Shown: positions 1 to 7,309, numbered from the stretch's first letter. The stretch is 64,000 nucleotides of DNA from Chryseobacterium sp. 18061 (GCA_902706205.1 CACSKA010000011.1:1-64000); one strand, 5' to 3'. The notes: generated by a model not told the origin, from the letters alone. Made by a program: numbers and translations.

Positions 1-51
1 TGCTTTGTTGTAGTTACGCCAGTTGGTGACTTTAAACTTCTGCTTTGCCAT
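1..51 (-). CDS. Transposase, IS903-type, N-terminal 17 codons only
   Basis: The ATG is at 51-49 on the minus strand. The visible peptide is MAKQKFKVTNWRNYNKA, which matches the start of IS903-group DDE transposases (MAKQKFK.TNW). The frame is open to the edge of the window, so it cannot be said whether the transposase is intact. It would catalyse cut-and-paste or co-integrate transposition of its own element. Confidence 0.8.
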   Translation of the reverse strand, partial: MAKQKFKVTNWRNYNKA

Positions 52-127
52 GGGACGACCCGTGTTGCCGGATGATGCGTGATCTGATCCTTTAACTCAG
101 CAAAAGTTCGATTTATTCAACAAAGCC
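1..127 (-). mobile_element. End of an IS903-type (IS5 family) insertion sequence, cut by the window edge
   Basis: Read on the minus strand, the element begins at 127 with GGCTTTGTTGAATAAATC, the 18-bp terminal inverted repeat typical of IS903-group elements. After about 76 bp a transposase reading frame starts and runs off the left edge. Only one end is visible, so the 9-bp target duplication usual for the group cannot be checked; the candidate on this side is 128-136. The insertion lies 4 bp beyond the stop codon of the fimbrial gene. Confidence 0.85.
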
Positions 128-131
128 AAAA

Positions 132-662
132 CTAGTTATAAACGACGGTGAAGTTGGCTACAGAGTCAGCCTGGCCGGCGGTAACAGTGTCGGATGTCGC
201 AATATAACGGGCGCCAAATTCCAGCTCATTATCTACAGAACTTTGCAGAGGGTGATCAACAGAAGGTTGATACAGCGGGAATGGCTGTGAAGATTCATCC
301 AGCAGCTGGATACCTACGCCACTTGCAATATCGGCCCCAGCCGTTAACGCCAGCACTTCTGCATTGTCAGGGTTTGCCGTTCCACTAAAGGTAATAGACG
401 CGGTAGAGACGCTTGCCGGGCAATTCTTAAGTGTCAGTTTAAAGCTGGTAGGCGAGGTGGTCGAACCGACACCGGTGAATACCGTTTTTGACACTTTACC
501 TAAATCGACGCTTAATGGGCTGGCGAGTGAATCGACAACCTCACAGGCGGAATCCAGAATTTCGCCCGTAAAATTAACTTGCCCTTCACCGGTGGCGGCA
601 AATGTTGCAGGTGCAGTAATAAATGCCCCTGACAACATAGAGAGAGCGATCAGTCTTTTCAT
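132..662 (-). CDS. Type 1 fimbrial major subunit-like protein (chaperone-usher pilin)
   Basis: A 176-residue exported pilin. It has a signal peptide (about residues 1-23, ending FAATGEG), the pilin cysteine pair C40 and C81, and a C-terminal beta strand ending FTVVYN that serves donor-strand exchange with the usher-chaperone system. Length and layout match FimA-family major subunits. The ribosome site AAGGAA lies just before the ATG at 662. On the minus strand its operon partners (chaperone, usher, tip) should follow leftwards, but an insertion sequence starts 4 bp after the stop. The pilin may therefore be cut off from its assembly genes, or those genes may lie beyond the element. Which adhesin type it belongs to is not resolvable here. 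Confidence 0.85.
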   Translation of the reverse strand: MKRLIALSMLSGAFITAPATFAATGEGQVNFTGEILDSACEVVDSLASPLSVDLGKVSKTVFTGVGSTTSPTSFKLTLKNCPASVSTASITFSGTANPDNAEVLALTAGADIASGVGIQLLDESSQPFPLYQPSVDHPLQSSVDNELEFGARYIATSDTVTAGQADSVANFTVVYN

Positions 663-1039
663 TTAATTTCCTTAAAATGATCTGTTTGATATACACACCC
701 ACAGTAGGTGTGGCATCAATGTATTCATATGATGTATGTATAACAATCAATCATTCATAAATGATAAATTCACTAAAATGAACATCGAAAAAATTGGCTA
801 TAAAATGATAGGGTTAAGTGAGGAGGGCGCTACATGCACGACGTCAGCAGTGGAATGCGCTTGGGGATAAATATCAGCTCGAAGGCAGGCCTCAGGATCA
901 GAGGATAATGTCCAGTATCGTGCACTGACTTTTGTTTCGGGTCGCCCCCACCCTTGAATCAATTAGGATTTATCGCCTTGTCGTTATCGTTCCTGAAAAA
1001 TAGAGTAATAGCCGGACTCTGAAAAAAGGAATAGTTAAA
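663..1039. other. Intergenic region between the pilin and the repeat protein
   Basis: This AT-rich 377-bp stretch holds the upstream region of the pilin, including a 6-bp inverted repeat (CACACC at 694-699, GGTGTG at 707-712), and the upstream region of the plus-strand repeat-protein gene. A 24-codon frame with a perfect Shine-Dalgarno sequence lies at 834-908 and is listed separately. I see no other gene. Confidence 0.6.
834..908 (+). CDS. Possible 24-residue small protein
   Basis: AGGAGG at about 820-825 lies 8 bp before an ATG at 834, followed by 23 further codons and a TAA at 906-908. The peptide would be basic and partly hydrophobic (MHDVSSGMRLG...). No homology can be judged by eye. 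The only support is the unusually good ribosome binding site in an otherwise empty intergenic region, so this is a speculative call. Confidence 0.25.
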   Translation: MHDVSSGMRLGINISSKAGLRIRG

Positions 1040-1486
1040 ATGAAAAAGACAGCAATCGCTTTGTCCCTTCTGTTTGTCGCTACCGGTGCCATGGCCCAGG
1101 GCGAAATGCAGCATGCAACAGATGAGACCGTTCAGTCCGCCCACGCTGGCGCCGACACAGCTAAAGAAAAACTGCATCAGACCGAACATCGTACTCAGGA
1201 ACAAATGAGCAAAGCGCAAAGCGACGGCTCAACCACTGACACGATGAAGCAGGATGGTCAGAAAGCCTGGAACAATACCAAAGAAGGCAGCGAGAAGGCC
1301 TGGGATAAAACCAAACAGGGTTCTGAAAAAGCCTGGAACGGTACCAAAGAAGGTAGTCAGAAAGCCTGGGATAAAACTAAAGATGGCAGCCAGAAAGCCT
1401 GGGATGCCACCAAAGAAGGCAGCACCAAGGCATGGGATAAAACCAAATCTGGTGCTCAGGACGTGAAGAAAAGCGTCTCTGAATAA
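1040..1486 (+). CDS. Exported protein with 11-residue LEA-like repeats
   Basis: A 148-residue protein with a clear signal peptide (MKKTAIALSLLFVATGAMA, cleavage near Q20). From K70 it consists of six full 11-residue units of the pattern K-x-G-S-x-K-A-W-x-x-T plus a degenerate seventh, ending about residue 146. The unit is rich in Lys, Glu, Asp and Gly with one Trp each, and has the 11-residue period of group 3 LEA and apolipoprotein-type amphipathic helices. By analogy it may be a periplasmic, largely disordered protein that folds on membranes or on drying, but this is inference. It contains no Cys and no known catalytic motif. A strong terminator follows at 1511-1536. Confidence 0.75.
   Translation: MKKTAIALSLLFVATGAMAQGEMQHATDETVQSAHAGADTAKEKLHQTEHRTQEQMSKAQSDGSTTDTMKQDGQKAWNNTKEGSEKAWDKTKQGSEKAWNGTKEGSQKAWDKTKDGSQKAWDATKEGSTKAWDKTKSGAQDVKKSVSE
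1247..1444 (+). repeat. Six tandem 33-bp coding repeats
   Basis: Six in-frame 33-bp units encode K-x-G-S-x-K-A-W-x-x-T. The units differ at several synonymous and nonsynonymous positions, so this is an old, diverging array rather than a recent slippage product. A partial seventh unit follows to about 1477. Confidence 0.8.
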
Positions 1487-1510
1487 TACGGTTCAACCGT
1501 TATAAATAAT

Positions 1511-1536
1511 AAAGCCCGCGTTTATCGCGGGCTTTT
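1511..1536 (+). terminator. Rho-independent terminator after the repeat protein
   Basis: AAAGCCCGCG and CGCGGGCTTTT flank a short TTTAT loop and end in a T run. It probably works in both directions, because the minus-strand gene at 1546-1734 converges on it. Confidence 0.9.
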
Positions 1537-1545
1537 GCTTTTGGC

Positions 1546-1734
1546 TTACTCAGTTTTATCACGCACGTCGGTGCTTGCACCGTTTTTCTGCACTGACGCA
1601 ATGCCTTTTTGCGCAGCCGCCTTGCTGGAATACATTTCGCTGCGGGCGATCACCTCATGATTGCCGGCCTTTAGCACAAAGTAATACGGTTCTTTCGTAT
1701 CCTTATCGGATTTTTTGATTTCGAAATAGCCCAT
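1546..1734 (-). CDS. YegP-like DUF1508 protein, single domain
   Basis: A 62-residue protein starting MGYFEIKKSDK. DUF1508 domains are short beta-alpha-beta modules of about 50 residues (FELKKSKDG.YYF.LKA.NGEVIA.SE.Y.SK..A..GI.SV.KN), and this protein is one such unit; E. coli YegP has two. The start at 1734 is preferred over upstream in-frame codons because GAGGAGAAGG sits directly before it. The molecular role of the family is unknown. The gene is convergent with the repeat-protein gene and shares its terminator. Confidence 0.8.
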   Translation of the reverse strand: MGYFEIKKSDKDTKEPYYFVLKAGNHEVIARSEMYSSKAAAQKGIASVQKNGASTDVRDKTE

Positions 1735-2027
1735 CGCCTTCTCCTCAGTTGAGTGCACAAATGATTTTATAATCATAGAACGCCAGGACAGCGGTGGGGG
1801 CGAAATACGGTTTTAAGTGCGGAAAGATTTTTGAATCGCGTTTTCATGACCTCCAATCTGATGCGTAAATGCCATTCGTCTCGGGACCGGTCGATTTCAT
1901 AGGGTATTTCGGACTCAGTTTTTGGACATGTAGCACGGGCCAGGTAACAATCGGCAAATGGAATTTACAGTAAGCTGCAAAGCAGAATGTTAAGGTTCGC
2001 CAGAATGAGCCAAGTTCGGAGAGAAAG
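1735..2027. other. Intergenic region, no gene seen
   Basis: These 293 bp separate the divergent DUF1508 gene and the next plus-strand gene. I find no convincing reading frame or RNA structure; it must carry the promoters of both genes. Confidence 0.5.
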
Positions 2028-2255
2028 ATGAAATCGACAACGACCCTAACGTTACTGGTGCTGGCGGGAGCGATGATGGCGGGAGCCGTGCAAGCCGCGT
2101 CAACCAGCCAACAACAGATGCGTCAGCATTTTACCGACACGATGGTAAAACCGTGTGAAGGTAAAAAAGCCGGAGACACAGTGACGATTACTGACCGACG
2201 TGGCGGGAAACATACGGCAATTTGCACGCTGACCGCCTTGCCTGTTGCGGAATAA
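2028..2255 (+). CDS. Small exported protein of unknown function
   Basis: A 75-residue protein with a signal peptide (MKSTTTLTLLVLAGAMMAGAVQA) and a mature part of about 52 residues. The mature part holds two cysteines, in KPCEGKKAGD and AICTL, that could form a disulfide, and a basic central stretch TDRRGGKHT. GAGAGAAAG precedes the start. I do not recognise the family. It stands alone between the DUF1508 gene and the dehydrogenase remnant, on the same strand as agp but 388 bp from it. Confidence 0.6.
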   Translation: MKSTTTLTLLVLAGAMMAGAVQAASTSQQQMRQHFTDTMVKPCEGKKAGDTVTITDRRGGKHTAICTLTALPVAE

Positions 2256-2292
2256 CGGAATACCAGAATACCACCCTGTTTTCATTCGACGC

Positions 2293-2520
2293 TTCTGTCG
2301 ACGTCGCCGTGGGCAATATCGCCTGAATGCATACGTTACTGCTGGCAAATTCTTTCTGTAGTCCACGTGTGAAGTTGACCACCCTGGCTTTGGTCGCGCT
2401 GTGAAAGGCGCTGCCACTGCGGGCGTGGAAGGCGAAGACCGAAGCGATGTTGATAATTGTGCCGCATCAACCGCTGGAAGCGGCGCCGATAATGTCCAGC
2501 GAGCGGCCGACAGGGCATTG
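2293..2520 (-). pseudogene. Decayed short-chain dehydrogenase/reductase fragment
   Basis: Minus-strand translation gives the conserved middle and C-terminal core of an SDR enzyme: GTIINIASVFAFHARSG, then SAFHSATKARVVNFTRGL, then CIQAILPTATSTE. These correspond to the strand carrying the catalytic Ser region, the substrate-binding segment and the PG-TxT-type loop. The usual catalytic Tyr of YxxxK is His here (FHSATK). An in-frame stop precedes CGTII, no N-terminal Rossmann motif is present, and the frame drifts after TSTE. It is a remnant in the agp upstream region, not a functional gene. Confidence 0.6.
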
Positions 2521-2643
2521 GTTTTATTATAAAACCATTAGTCACAACAGAAGAGAAAATCGCCAGTTTGCGGCCCGCTTCCCGGTAAGTTGTCATAAAT
2601 CTGTCACACTTAATGCAGTTCATTAACGCATGAGGACAAAGGG

Positions 2644-3885
2644 ATGAGAAAAAGCGTACTGGCCGTGGCGGTTATCGGCTCGATGATGGCGGGCTTTGCG
2701 GCCCAGGCAGAAACTACGCCGGAGGGCTATCAGCTCCAGCAGGTGTTGATCATGAGCCGGCACAACTTGCGCGCGCCGCTCGCCAATAATGGCAGCGTTC
2801 TTGAACAGTCCACGCCGAATAAATGGCCGGAGTGGGATGTGCCAGGCGGACAGCTCACGACTAAAGGTGGCGTTCTCGAAGTGTATATGGGCCATTACAT
2901 GCGGGAATGGTTGGCCGAAAAGGGGATGGTGACCACCGGTGAATGCCCGCCGCCGGATACGGTATATGCTTACGCCAACAGCCTGCAACGTACCGTCGCC
3001 ACCGCGCAGTTCTTCATTACCGGTGCGTTCCCGGGCTGTGATGTGCCTGTTCATCATCAGGACAAAATGGGCACCATGGACCCGACGTTTAACCCCGTTA
3101 TTACCGACTCGTCAGCGGCCTTCAGCCAACAGGCGGTAAAGGCGATGGATGAAGAGCGGCAGAAGATGAACCTCGGCGAAAGCTACAAGCTGCTGGAAAC
3201 GCTTGTTGAATACAAAAACTCCCCATCCTGCAAAGAAAAGAAAGTGTGCTCCCTGACCGACGGCAAAGACACCTTCAGCGCGCCGTTTGAAAAAGAACCC
3301 GGCGTCGACGGACCGCTGAAAGTGGGTAACTCGCTGGTGGATGCTTTCACCCTTCAGTATTACGAAGGTTTCCCGGCCGATCAGGTGGCCTGGGGACAAA
3401 TCAAAACCGACAAGCAGTGGCGCGTGCTATCAGAGCTGAAAAATGGCTATCAGGAAAGCCTGTTTACCTCGCCAGAAGTGGCCCGCAATGTGGCTGCGCC
3501 GTTGGTAAAATACATCGATAAAACGCTGGTTACCAACGCCGGAAAAGGCCCAAAGGTGACGCTGCTGGTGGGGCATGACTCGAATATCGCCTCGCTGCTA
3601 ATGGCGCTGGATTTCAAACCGTATACGCTCCACGATCAGTACGAACGCACGCCCATCGGCGGCAAAATTGTGTTTGAACGCTGGCGTGACGCGGCCGGAA
3701 ACCGCGAGCTGATGAAAATCGAATATCTGTATCAGAGTACGCAGCAGCTGCGGAATGCGAATGTGCTGACGCTACAGGCGCCACCGCAGCGCGTCACGCT
3801 GGAGCTAAAAGGGTGTCCGATAGATGCAGACGGATATTGCCCGGTAGATAAGTTCAATGAAGTGCTGCATAACGCGGCGAAGTAA
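2644..3885 (+). CDS. agp: Glucose-1-phosphatase, periplasmic histidine acid phosphatase
   Basis: 413 residues, the length of E. coli Agp. A signal peptide (residues 1-22, ending AAQA) directs it to the periplasm, where Agp releases phosphate from glucose-1-phosphate so that the glucose can be used. The catalytic motif is the Agp variant SRHNLRAPL with nucleophile H40 (H18 of the mature enzyme), and the proton-donor motif GHDSN lies near residue 312. Cysteine pairs typical of the family are present. The start at 2644 has AAAGGG upstream. It is monocistronic and converges on yccJ, with a hairpin between them. Confidence 0.95.
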   Translation: MRKSVLAVAVIGSMMAGFAAQAETTPEGYQLQQVLIMSRHNLRAPLANNGSVLEQSTPNKWPEWDVPGGQLTTKGGVLEVYMGHYMREWLAEKGMVTTGECPPPDTVYAYANSLQRTVATAQFFITGAFPGCDVPVHHQDKMGTMDPTFNPVITDSSAAFSQQAVKAMDEERQKMNLGESYKLLETLVEYKNSPSCKEKKVCSLTDGKDTFSAPFEKEPGVDGPLKVGNSLVDAFTLQYYEGFPADQVAWGQIKTDKQWRVLSELKNGYQESLFTSPEVARNVAAPLVKYIDKTLVTNAGKGPKVTLLVGHDSNIASLLMALDFKPYTLHDQYERTPIGGKIVFERWRDAAGNRELMKIEYLYQSTQQLRNANVLTLQAPPQRVTLELKGCPIDADGYCPVDKFNEVLHNAAK

Positions 3886-3887
3886 AC

Positions 3888-3922
3888 AGTATTCTCCCCC
3901 GCCTGGCGGGGGAGTCTGTTTC
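3888..3922. terminator. Bidirectional terminator between agp and yccJ
   Basis: CTCCCCCGCC and GGCGGGGGAG form a 10-bp GC stem at 3894-3914 with no more than a one-base loop at the centre, followed by TCTGTTT on the plus side. It separates two convergent genes. Confidence 0.75.
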
Positions 3923-4148
3923 AGACATTTTTACGTTCGATGGTTTGTTCGCCCCAGAACAGCGAGTCTTTATCGGTTTTCTTAAAGGCCAGCGCCAGCA
4001 CTTCATCGCTACCTTCTTCCCAGACTTTTTCAGCCAGTTTTTCGTCGTACTTAACCAGTTCGAAAATGGCCTCGGCGATTTCCGGTGAGGTGTTCCGCAA
4101 GCTCGCCCATTCACCTACGTGATGCGCTTTCGATTCCTGTGTTGACAT
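3921..4148 (-). CDS. yccJ: YccJ, small protein encoded with WrbA
   Basis: 75 residues (MSTQESKAHHVGEWASLRNT...), the same length as E. coli YccJ and recognisably the same protein. It is acidic and has no signal or membrane segment. In E. coli yccJ is transcribed with wrbA, and here it follows wrbA on the minus strand after only 21 bp, so co-transcription is likely. The function is not established. AGGAGGAAT lies before the ATG at 4148. Confidence 0.92.
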   Translation of the reverse strand: MSTQESKAHHVGEWASLRNTSPEIAEAIFELVKYDEKLAEKVWEEGSDEVLALAFKKTDKDSLFWGEQTIERKNV

Positions 4149-4169
4149 AGTATTCCTCCTGACAGAAGT

Positions 4170-4775
4170 TTAGCTTTTCAATTTACGCGCCAGATTGGCA
4201 ACGTGTTGTCCCTGATAGCGGGCAATTGCCAGTTCTTCCTGGCTGGGCTGGCGCGAACCATCCCCGCCTGCAATCGTGGTTGCGCCATACGGCGTACCGC
4301 CGCGAACTTGAGAGACATCAAATAATTCCTGCGCGCCATAGCCGATCGGCACAATCACCATGCCGTGGTGGGCGAGGGTAGTCCATGTCGAGGTAATGGT
4401 TTGCTCCTGACCGCCGCCGGTGCCGGTGGAGCTAAAGACGCTGGCGAGTTTGCCGTACAGTGCGCCGGATGCCCACAGGCCGCCGGTTTGATCGAGGAAA
4501 GTGCGCATTTGCCCGGCCATGTTGCCGAAGCGGGTTGGTGTACCGAAAATGATGGCGTCGTAATCCGCCAGTTCTTGCGGTGTCGCCACCGGGGCGGTAT
4601 GTGTTTTGCCGCCCGATTTAGCGAATACCTCCGCCGACATCGTTTCAGGCACGCGTTTCACCGTCACATCAACGCCATCCACCTGGTTCGCACCGTCCGC
4701 AATGGCCTGCGCCATTGTTTCGATGTGTCCATACATGGAATAAAAAAGAACCAGAATTTTTGCGTTTCCACTCAT
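4170..4775 (-). CDS. wrbA: NAD(P)H:quinone oxidoreductase WrbA
   Basis: 201 residues with the flavodoxin-like fold of WrbA. The FMN phosphate loop is YSMYGHIETMA, and further FMN contacts lie in GTPTRFGNM and FSSTGTGGGQE. WrbA is a tetrameric cytosolic enzyme that reduces quinones by two electrons, limiting oxidative stress. The start at 4775 (MSGNAKILVLF) is taken because ACGGAGAAT lies just upstream; an earlier in-frame start would add 20 residues with no counterpart in E. coli WrbA (198 aa). In E. coli it is expressed in stationary phase under RpoS. Confidence 0.95.
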   Translation of the reverse strand: MSGNAKILVLFYSMYGHIETMAQAIADGANQVDGVDVTVKRVPETMSAEVFAKSGGKTHTAPVATPQELADYDAIIFGTPTRFGNMAGQMRTFLDQTGGLWASGALYGKLASVFSSTGTGGGQEQTITSTWTTLAHHGMVIVPIGYGAQELFDVSQVRGGTPYGATTIAGGDGSRQPSQEELAIARYQGQHVANLARKLKS

Positions 4776-5195
4776 AGCCTTATTCTCCGTAATGACACTG
4801 TGTATAAGGAAGATACTCCTGAAAGTGTTGGTCACATACCGGGTCTGGTCAACTCCGGGTCGGGATTTAAGCGGCAGCGAACAAAGCGGTGGTGATTTTT
4901 CAAATGAAACCCTGTTTCACATCTTTCTTACAACTCCTGCCGTCTAAGCTATTCGTGCTGTAACAATCATAAACAGTTACTGTTCTTAATTATTCACAAC
5001 TCAAATTTTTCTCATGTGAAACATTTTGAAAAATTATCTTAAATCAAATTTTGTACTTTCCGGTGCCTCTAAAATCACTCCCGCTTCACTGGAGATCACC
5101 AGGGGAAAAGGATTTTTATTTGTAAGGTGGCATTCCAGACGTAGTGCCAGGGACATTATTAACCGAATATTTTGATTTTTCTTTTGATGGTATAT
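4776..5195. other. AT-rich intergenic region upstream of wrbA and the autotransporter gene
   Basis: 420 bp between divergent genes. From about 4900 to 5195 the DNA is markedly richer in A+T than the neighbouring core genes, continuing into the autotransporter gene, which fits a transferred segment. I see no gene or clear operator in it. Confidence 0.5.
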
Positions 5196-6308
5196 ATGAA
5201 ACTTTCTTTCGCTTTCTGTTTGCTTGCCTCTGCACTTGTTCCGACTGCCTATGCTTTAACTCCAGAAGAATCATCTATTGTAAAGAATTTTTTTAGCACT
5301 CACCCGGGTATTCCTGACTACGAACAGCAACAGTTACTCCAGCTGAATTCATTGAGCGACGTAAATAATCAACTCAATGGCTATTCATATTATGATCAAG
5401 GGTTGAAGGCACCGGTTTATCCTGGGAAAATACCACCATTGCCACCGACTCAGCTCATGGTAAATATCCAGCCACCTGTTTCTATACCTGCCAAAACTGT
5501 GACAGGCACGGATGCGCACACCGACACCCATGAAAACACGGTGCCATTACAAACCACGCTTGTACCTGATCCTGAGCCAGCGAAGGATAACAGCAGCCAG
5601 GTCGCCACTAATTCTCATGATATTAATCAAAATCATGATGCTATTACGCATACCGATGAAACGGTGGCACACAACCACGATGCAATAGTGCACAACCAGC
5701 ACCAAATTGAAAAAACAGAAGACGGTGTTGAGCAGAATCAGGACGCCATTAAGCGGACCCGTGAAGTCGTGGCTGAAAACAGTGACTATATCGCGCAAAA
5801 CGGCAAAAATATTTCTCACAACCACGATGCCATCGAACATAACCACAATGATATTAAGGCTGAAGGTCAGACTATCTCCCACAATAGCCAGTCAATCAGC
5901 GATAACCGTTCGGCGATTATCGATAACCGCGATGCCATTGTTACCAACGAAAATAACATCAATACCGTTCATTCCGAAGTGCGTGCTACGCAAGCACAGG
6001 TGCAGAGTAATACCGGGCAAATTAATAAGCTGAATAACAATTTCAGCAACCTCAAATCTGAAGTCGATGAAAATAAAAAAGAAGCTTCAGCGGGAATATC
6101 CGGGGCAATGGCGCAGGCCAATATTCCGCAGGTGATTCAGGGGCAAACTTTCTCCATTGGCGCTGGCGTGGGTGGCTACGCAGGCGAAAATGCCGTCGCA
6201 GTAGGGATGTCGGCGCGCGTCTCGCAAAGTGTGATCGTTAAAGCCTCCGTGTCAGACGACACCCAACAAACTGTTGGCTATGGCGCAGGTGTGTCAATCG
6301 GTTGGTAA
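5196..6308 (+). CDS. Short trimeric autotransporter adhesin (YadA-type anchor)
   Basis: 370 residues: signal peptide (MKLSFAFCLLASALVPTAYA), an N-terminal region of about 120 residues with a Pro-rich segment, a coiled coil of 22 unbroken heptads (residues 143-296), and a YadA-like anchor of about 70 residues ending YGAGVSIGW with the terminal aromatic residue expected of an outer membrane barrel. Each heptad begins with Ile or Val and 14 of 22 carry Asn at the fourth place, the N@d pattern of trimeric adhesin stalks. Such proteins trimerise, insert a 12-strand barrel and expose the stalk. The start at 5196 is preferred since it begins a normal signal peptide; in-frame codons at 5172 and 5187 are alternatives. 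There is no globular head domain that I recognise. Confidence 0.8.
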   Translation: MKLSFAFCLLASALVPTAYALTPEESSIVKNFFSTHPGIPDYEQQQLLQLNSLSDVNNQLNGYSYYDQGLKAPVYPGKIPPLPPTQLMVNIQPPVSIPAKTVTGTDAHTDTHENTVPLQTTLVPDPEPAKDNSSQVATNSHDINQNHDAITHTDETVAHNHDAIVHNQHQIEKTEDGVEQNQDAIKRTREVVAENSDYIAQNGKNISHNHDAIEHNHNDIKAEGQTISHNSQSISDNRSAIIDNRDAIVTNENNINTVHSEVRATQAQVQSNTGQINKLNNNFSNLKSEVDENKKEASAGISGAMAQANIPQVIQGQTFSIGAGVGGYAGENAVAVGMSARVSQSVIVKASVSDDTQQTVGYGAGVSIGW

Positions 6309-6318
6309 TCCATTTCTA

Positions 6319-6333
6319 TCGGGGCGAAGCCCC
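6319..6333 (+). terminator. Weak hairpin after the autotransporter gene
   Basis: GGGGC GAAGC CCC forms a short stem followed by an A-rich stretch rather than a T run. It may only attenuate, so the next gene may still be read from the same promoter. Confidence 0.35.
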
Positions 6334-6376
6334 CACAAAAATAAAATTCCGTCCTGAACGGAAATAAAGAGAGTGA

Positions 6377-6661
6377 ATGATGATGAGCATGAAGTCTGTT
6401 ATGTCAGGTCTGTTGCTGGCTGGAACCTCGTTGTTCTGCCAGGCGGCAACAAATACGTCGTACAGCTATACAGGGTATGGCGTCAGTTTCCACATGGATA
6501 ATGGTTATTTCGCCTATCTGGATGACAAGCCGTGTGCGCTGGATGAGAAAACATCCAACGCCACTGTTTACAGTTCCGGTTTGTACCAGGTGATTGTTTA
6601 TAAAACAGGAAAAGTAGCGCTGATGAAGCAAGGCGTTTACGTCGGCAATTTACACGGTTGA
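6377..6661 (+). CDS. Small exported protein downstream of the autotransporter
   Basis: 94 residues with a signal peptide that ends LFCQAATNT. The mature part is about 70 residues, rich in Tyr, Ser and Gly (NTSYSYTGYGVSF...), with a single Cys in DDKPCALD. AAAGAGAGTG precedes the start; three consecutive Met codons make the exact start uncertain by up to 9 bp. It lies 68 bp after the trimeric autotransporter on the same strand. Some trimeric adhesins are encoded with helper proteins such as the SadB lipoprotein, but this protein has no lipobox and I do not recognise its family, so a helper role is only a guess from position. Confidence 0.6.
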   Translation: MMMSMKSVMSGLLLAGTSLFCQAATNTSYSYTGYGVSFHMDNGYFAYLDDKPCALDEKTSNATVYSSGLYQVIVYKTGKVALMKQGVYVGNLHG

Positions 6662-6988
6662 TGCTGGGCCAGTTAATTCGGGAAACATTCATTAATTCAG
6701 TCGGTTGGATGTGATACAAGCGGCAATGATCCTGTAGCAAAATGACACACTTTCCTGTGCGTTTTTTTCATAAGCCATAAGAGTCGCTTATGCGTCGCGC
6801 AGCGGCAAACCCACACTTTCCGCTGAGCGCATGTTGCAAGATATTACCGTTTACTGGAGGAATGAGAGGCTTCCACTAAGCTTAGTTCCACGCGGCGATA
6901 AACTGGCCTCTGGCCCGTGACCGCGCAGTGGAATATTCCACATCACGTAATGCAATATGATGTCTGAACAATTGATTGGAGGTCCATA
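6662..6988. other. Intergenic region upstream of ymdF
   Basis: 327 bp with no reading frame that I can support. It holds a short inverted repeat around TAAGAGTCGCTTATG (6778-6792) and must carry the ymdF promoter; ymdF is stationary-phase controlled in E. coli, but I cannot point to a distinct promoter here. Confidence 0.5.
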
Positions 6989-7165
6989 ATGGCAAACCAT
7001 CGTGGCGGTTCGGGTAATTTCGCCGAAGACCGTGATAGAGCATCAGAAGCAGGTCGTAAAGGTGGCCAGCACAGCGGGGGTAACTTCAAGAACGATCCTC
7101 AGCGTGCCTCTGAAGCTGGCAAAAAAGGGGGGAAAAACAGCCACGGCAGCAATCGCAATAGCTAG
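6989..7165 (+). CDS. ymdF: KGG-repeat stress-induced protein YmdF
   Basis: 58 residues (57 in E. coli). The protein carries the KGG stress motif twice: EAGRKGGQHSGGNF and EAGKKGGKNSHGS, each after an RASEAG segment. It is small, hydrophilic and probably disordered in the cytoplasm. Family members (YmdF, YciG, ConE-like) are induced in stationary phase or by stress and in E. coli have been linked to motility; the mechanism is unclear. GGAGG at 6978-6983 sits in good position before the ATG. A strong terminator follows at 7211-7240. Confidence 0.9.
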   Translation: MANHRGGSGNFAEDRDRASEAGRKGGQHSGGNFKNDPQRASEAGKKGGKNSHGSNRNS

Positions 7166-7210
7166 TGGGCTGACGCCGTGCGATGTGGCGACCTGAGCCC
7201 CATCGAATCC

Positions 7211-7240
7211 CCGCCGCCGGGCTTTCCCGGCGGTTTTTTT
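7211..7240 (+). terminator. Terminator after ymdF
   Basis: CCGCCGGG and CCCGGCGG flank a CTTT loop and are followed by seven T residues. A textbook rho-independent terminator. Confidence 0.92.
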
Positions 7241-7309
7241 ATGCCTGCTGGTTGCAGCAGTCCGCGGTAATCTGCACACTGTTGGGCTGAATGTTATCCC
7301 GGCGGTACT

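Noticed and set aside
694..712. Invertible phase-variation switch upstream of the pilin gene
   Set aside because: The inverted repeat has only 6-bp arms a few bases apart and no recombinase gene is in view; it is just a small hairpin.
2100..2623. Overlapping open frames on the minus strand upstream of agp
   Set aside because: They are frame shadows of the decayed dehydrogenase fragment and of the small exported gene; none has a start with a ribosome site or a coherent product.
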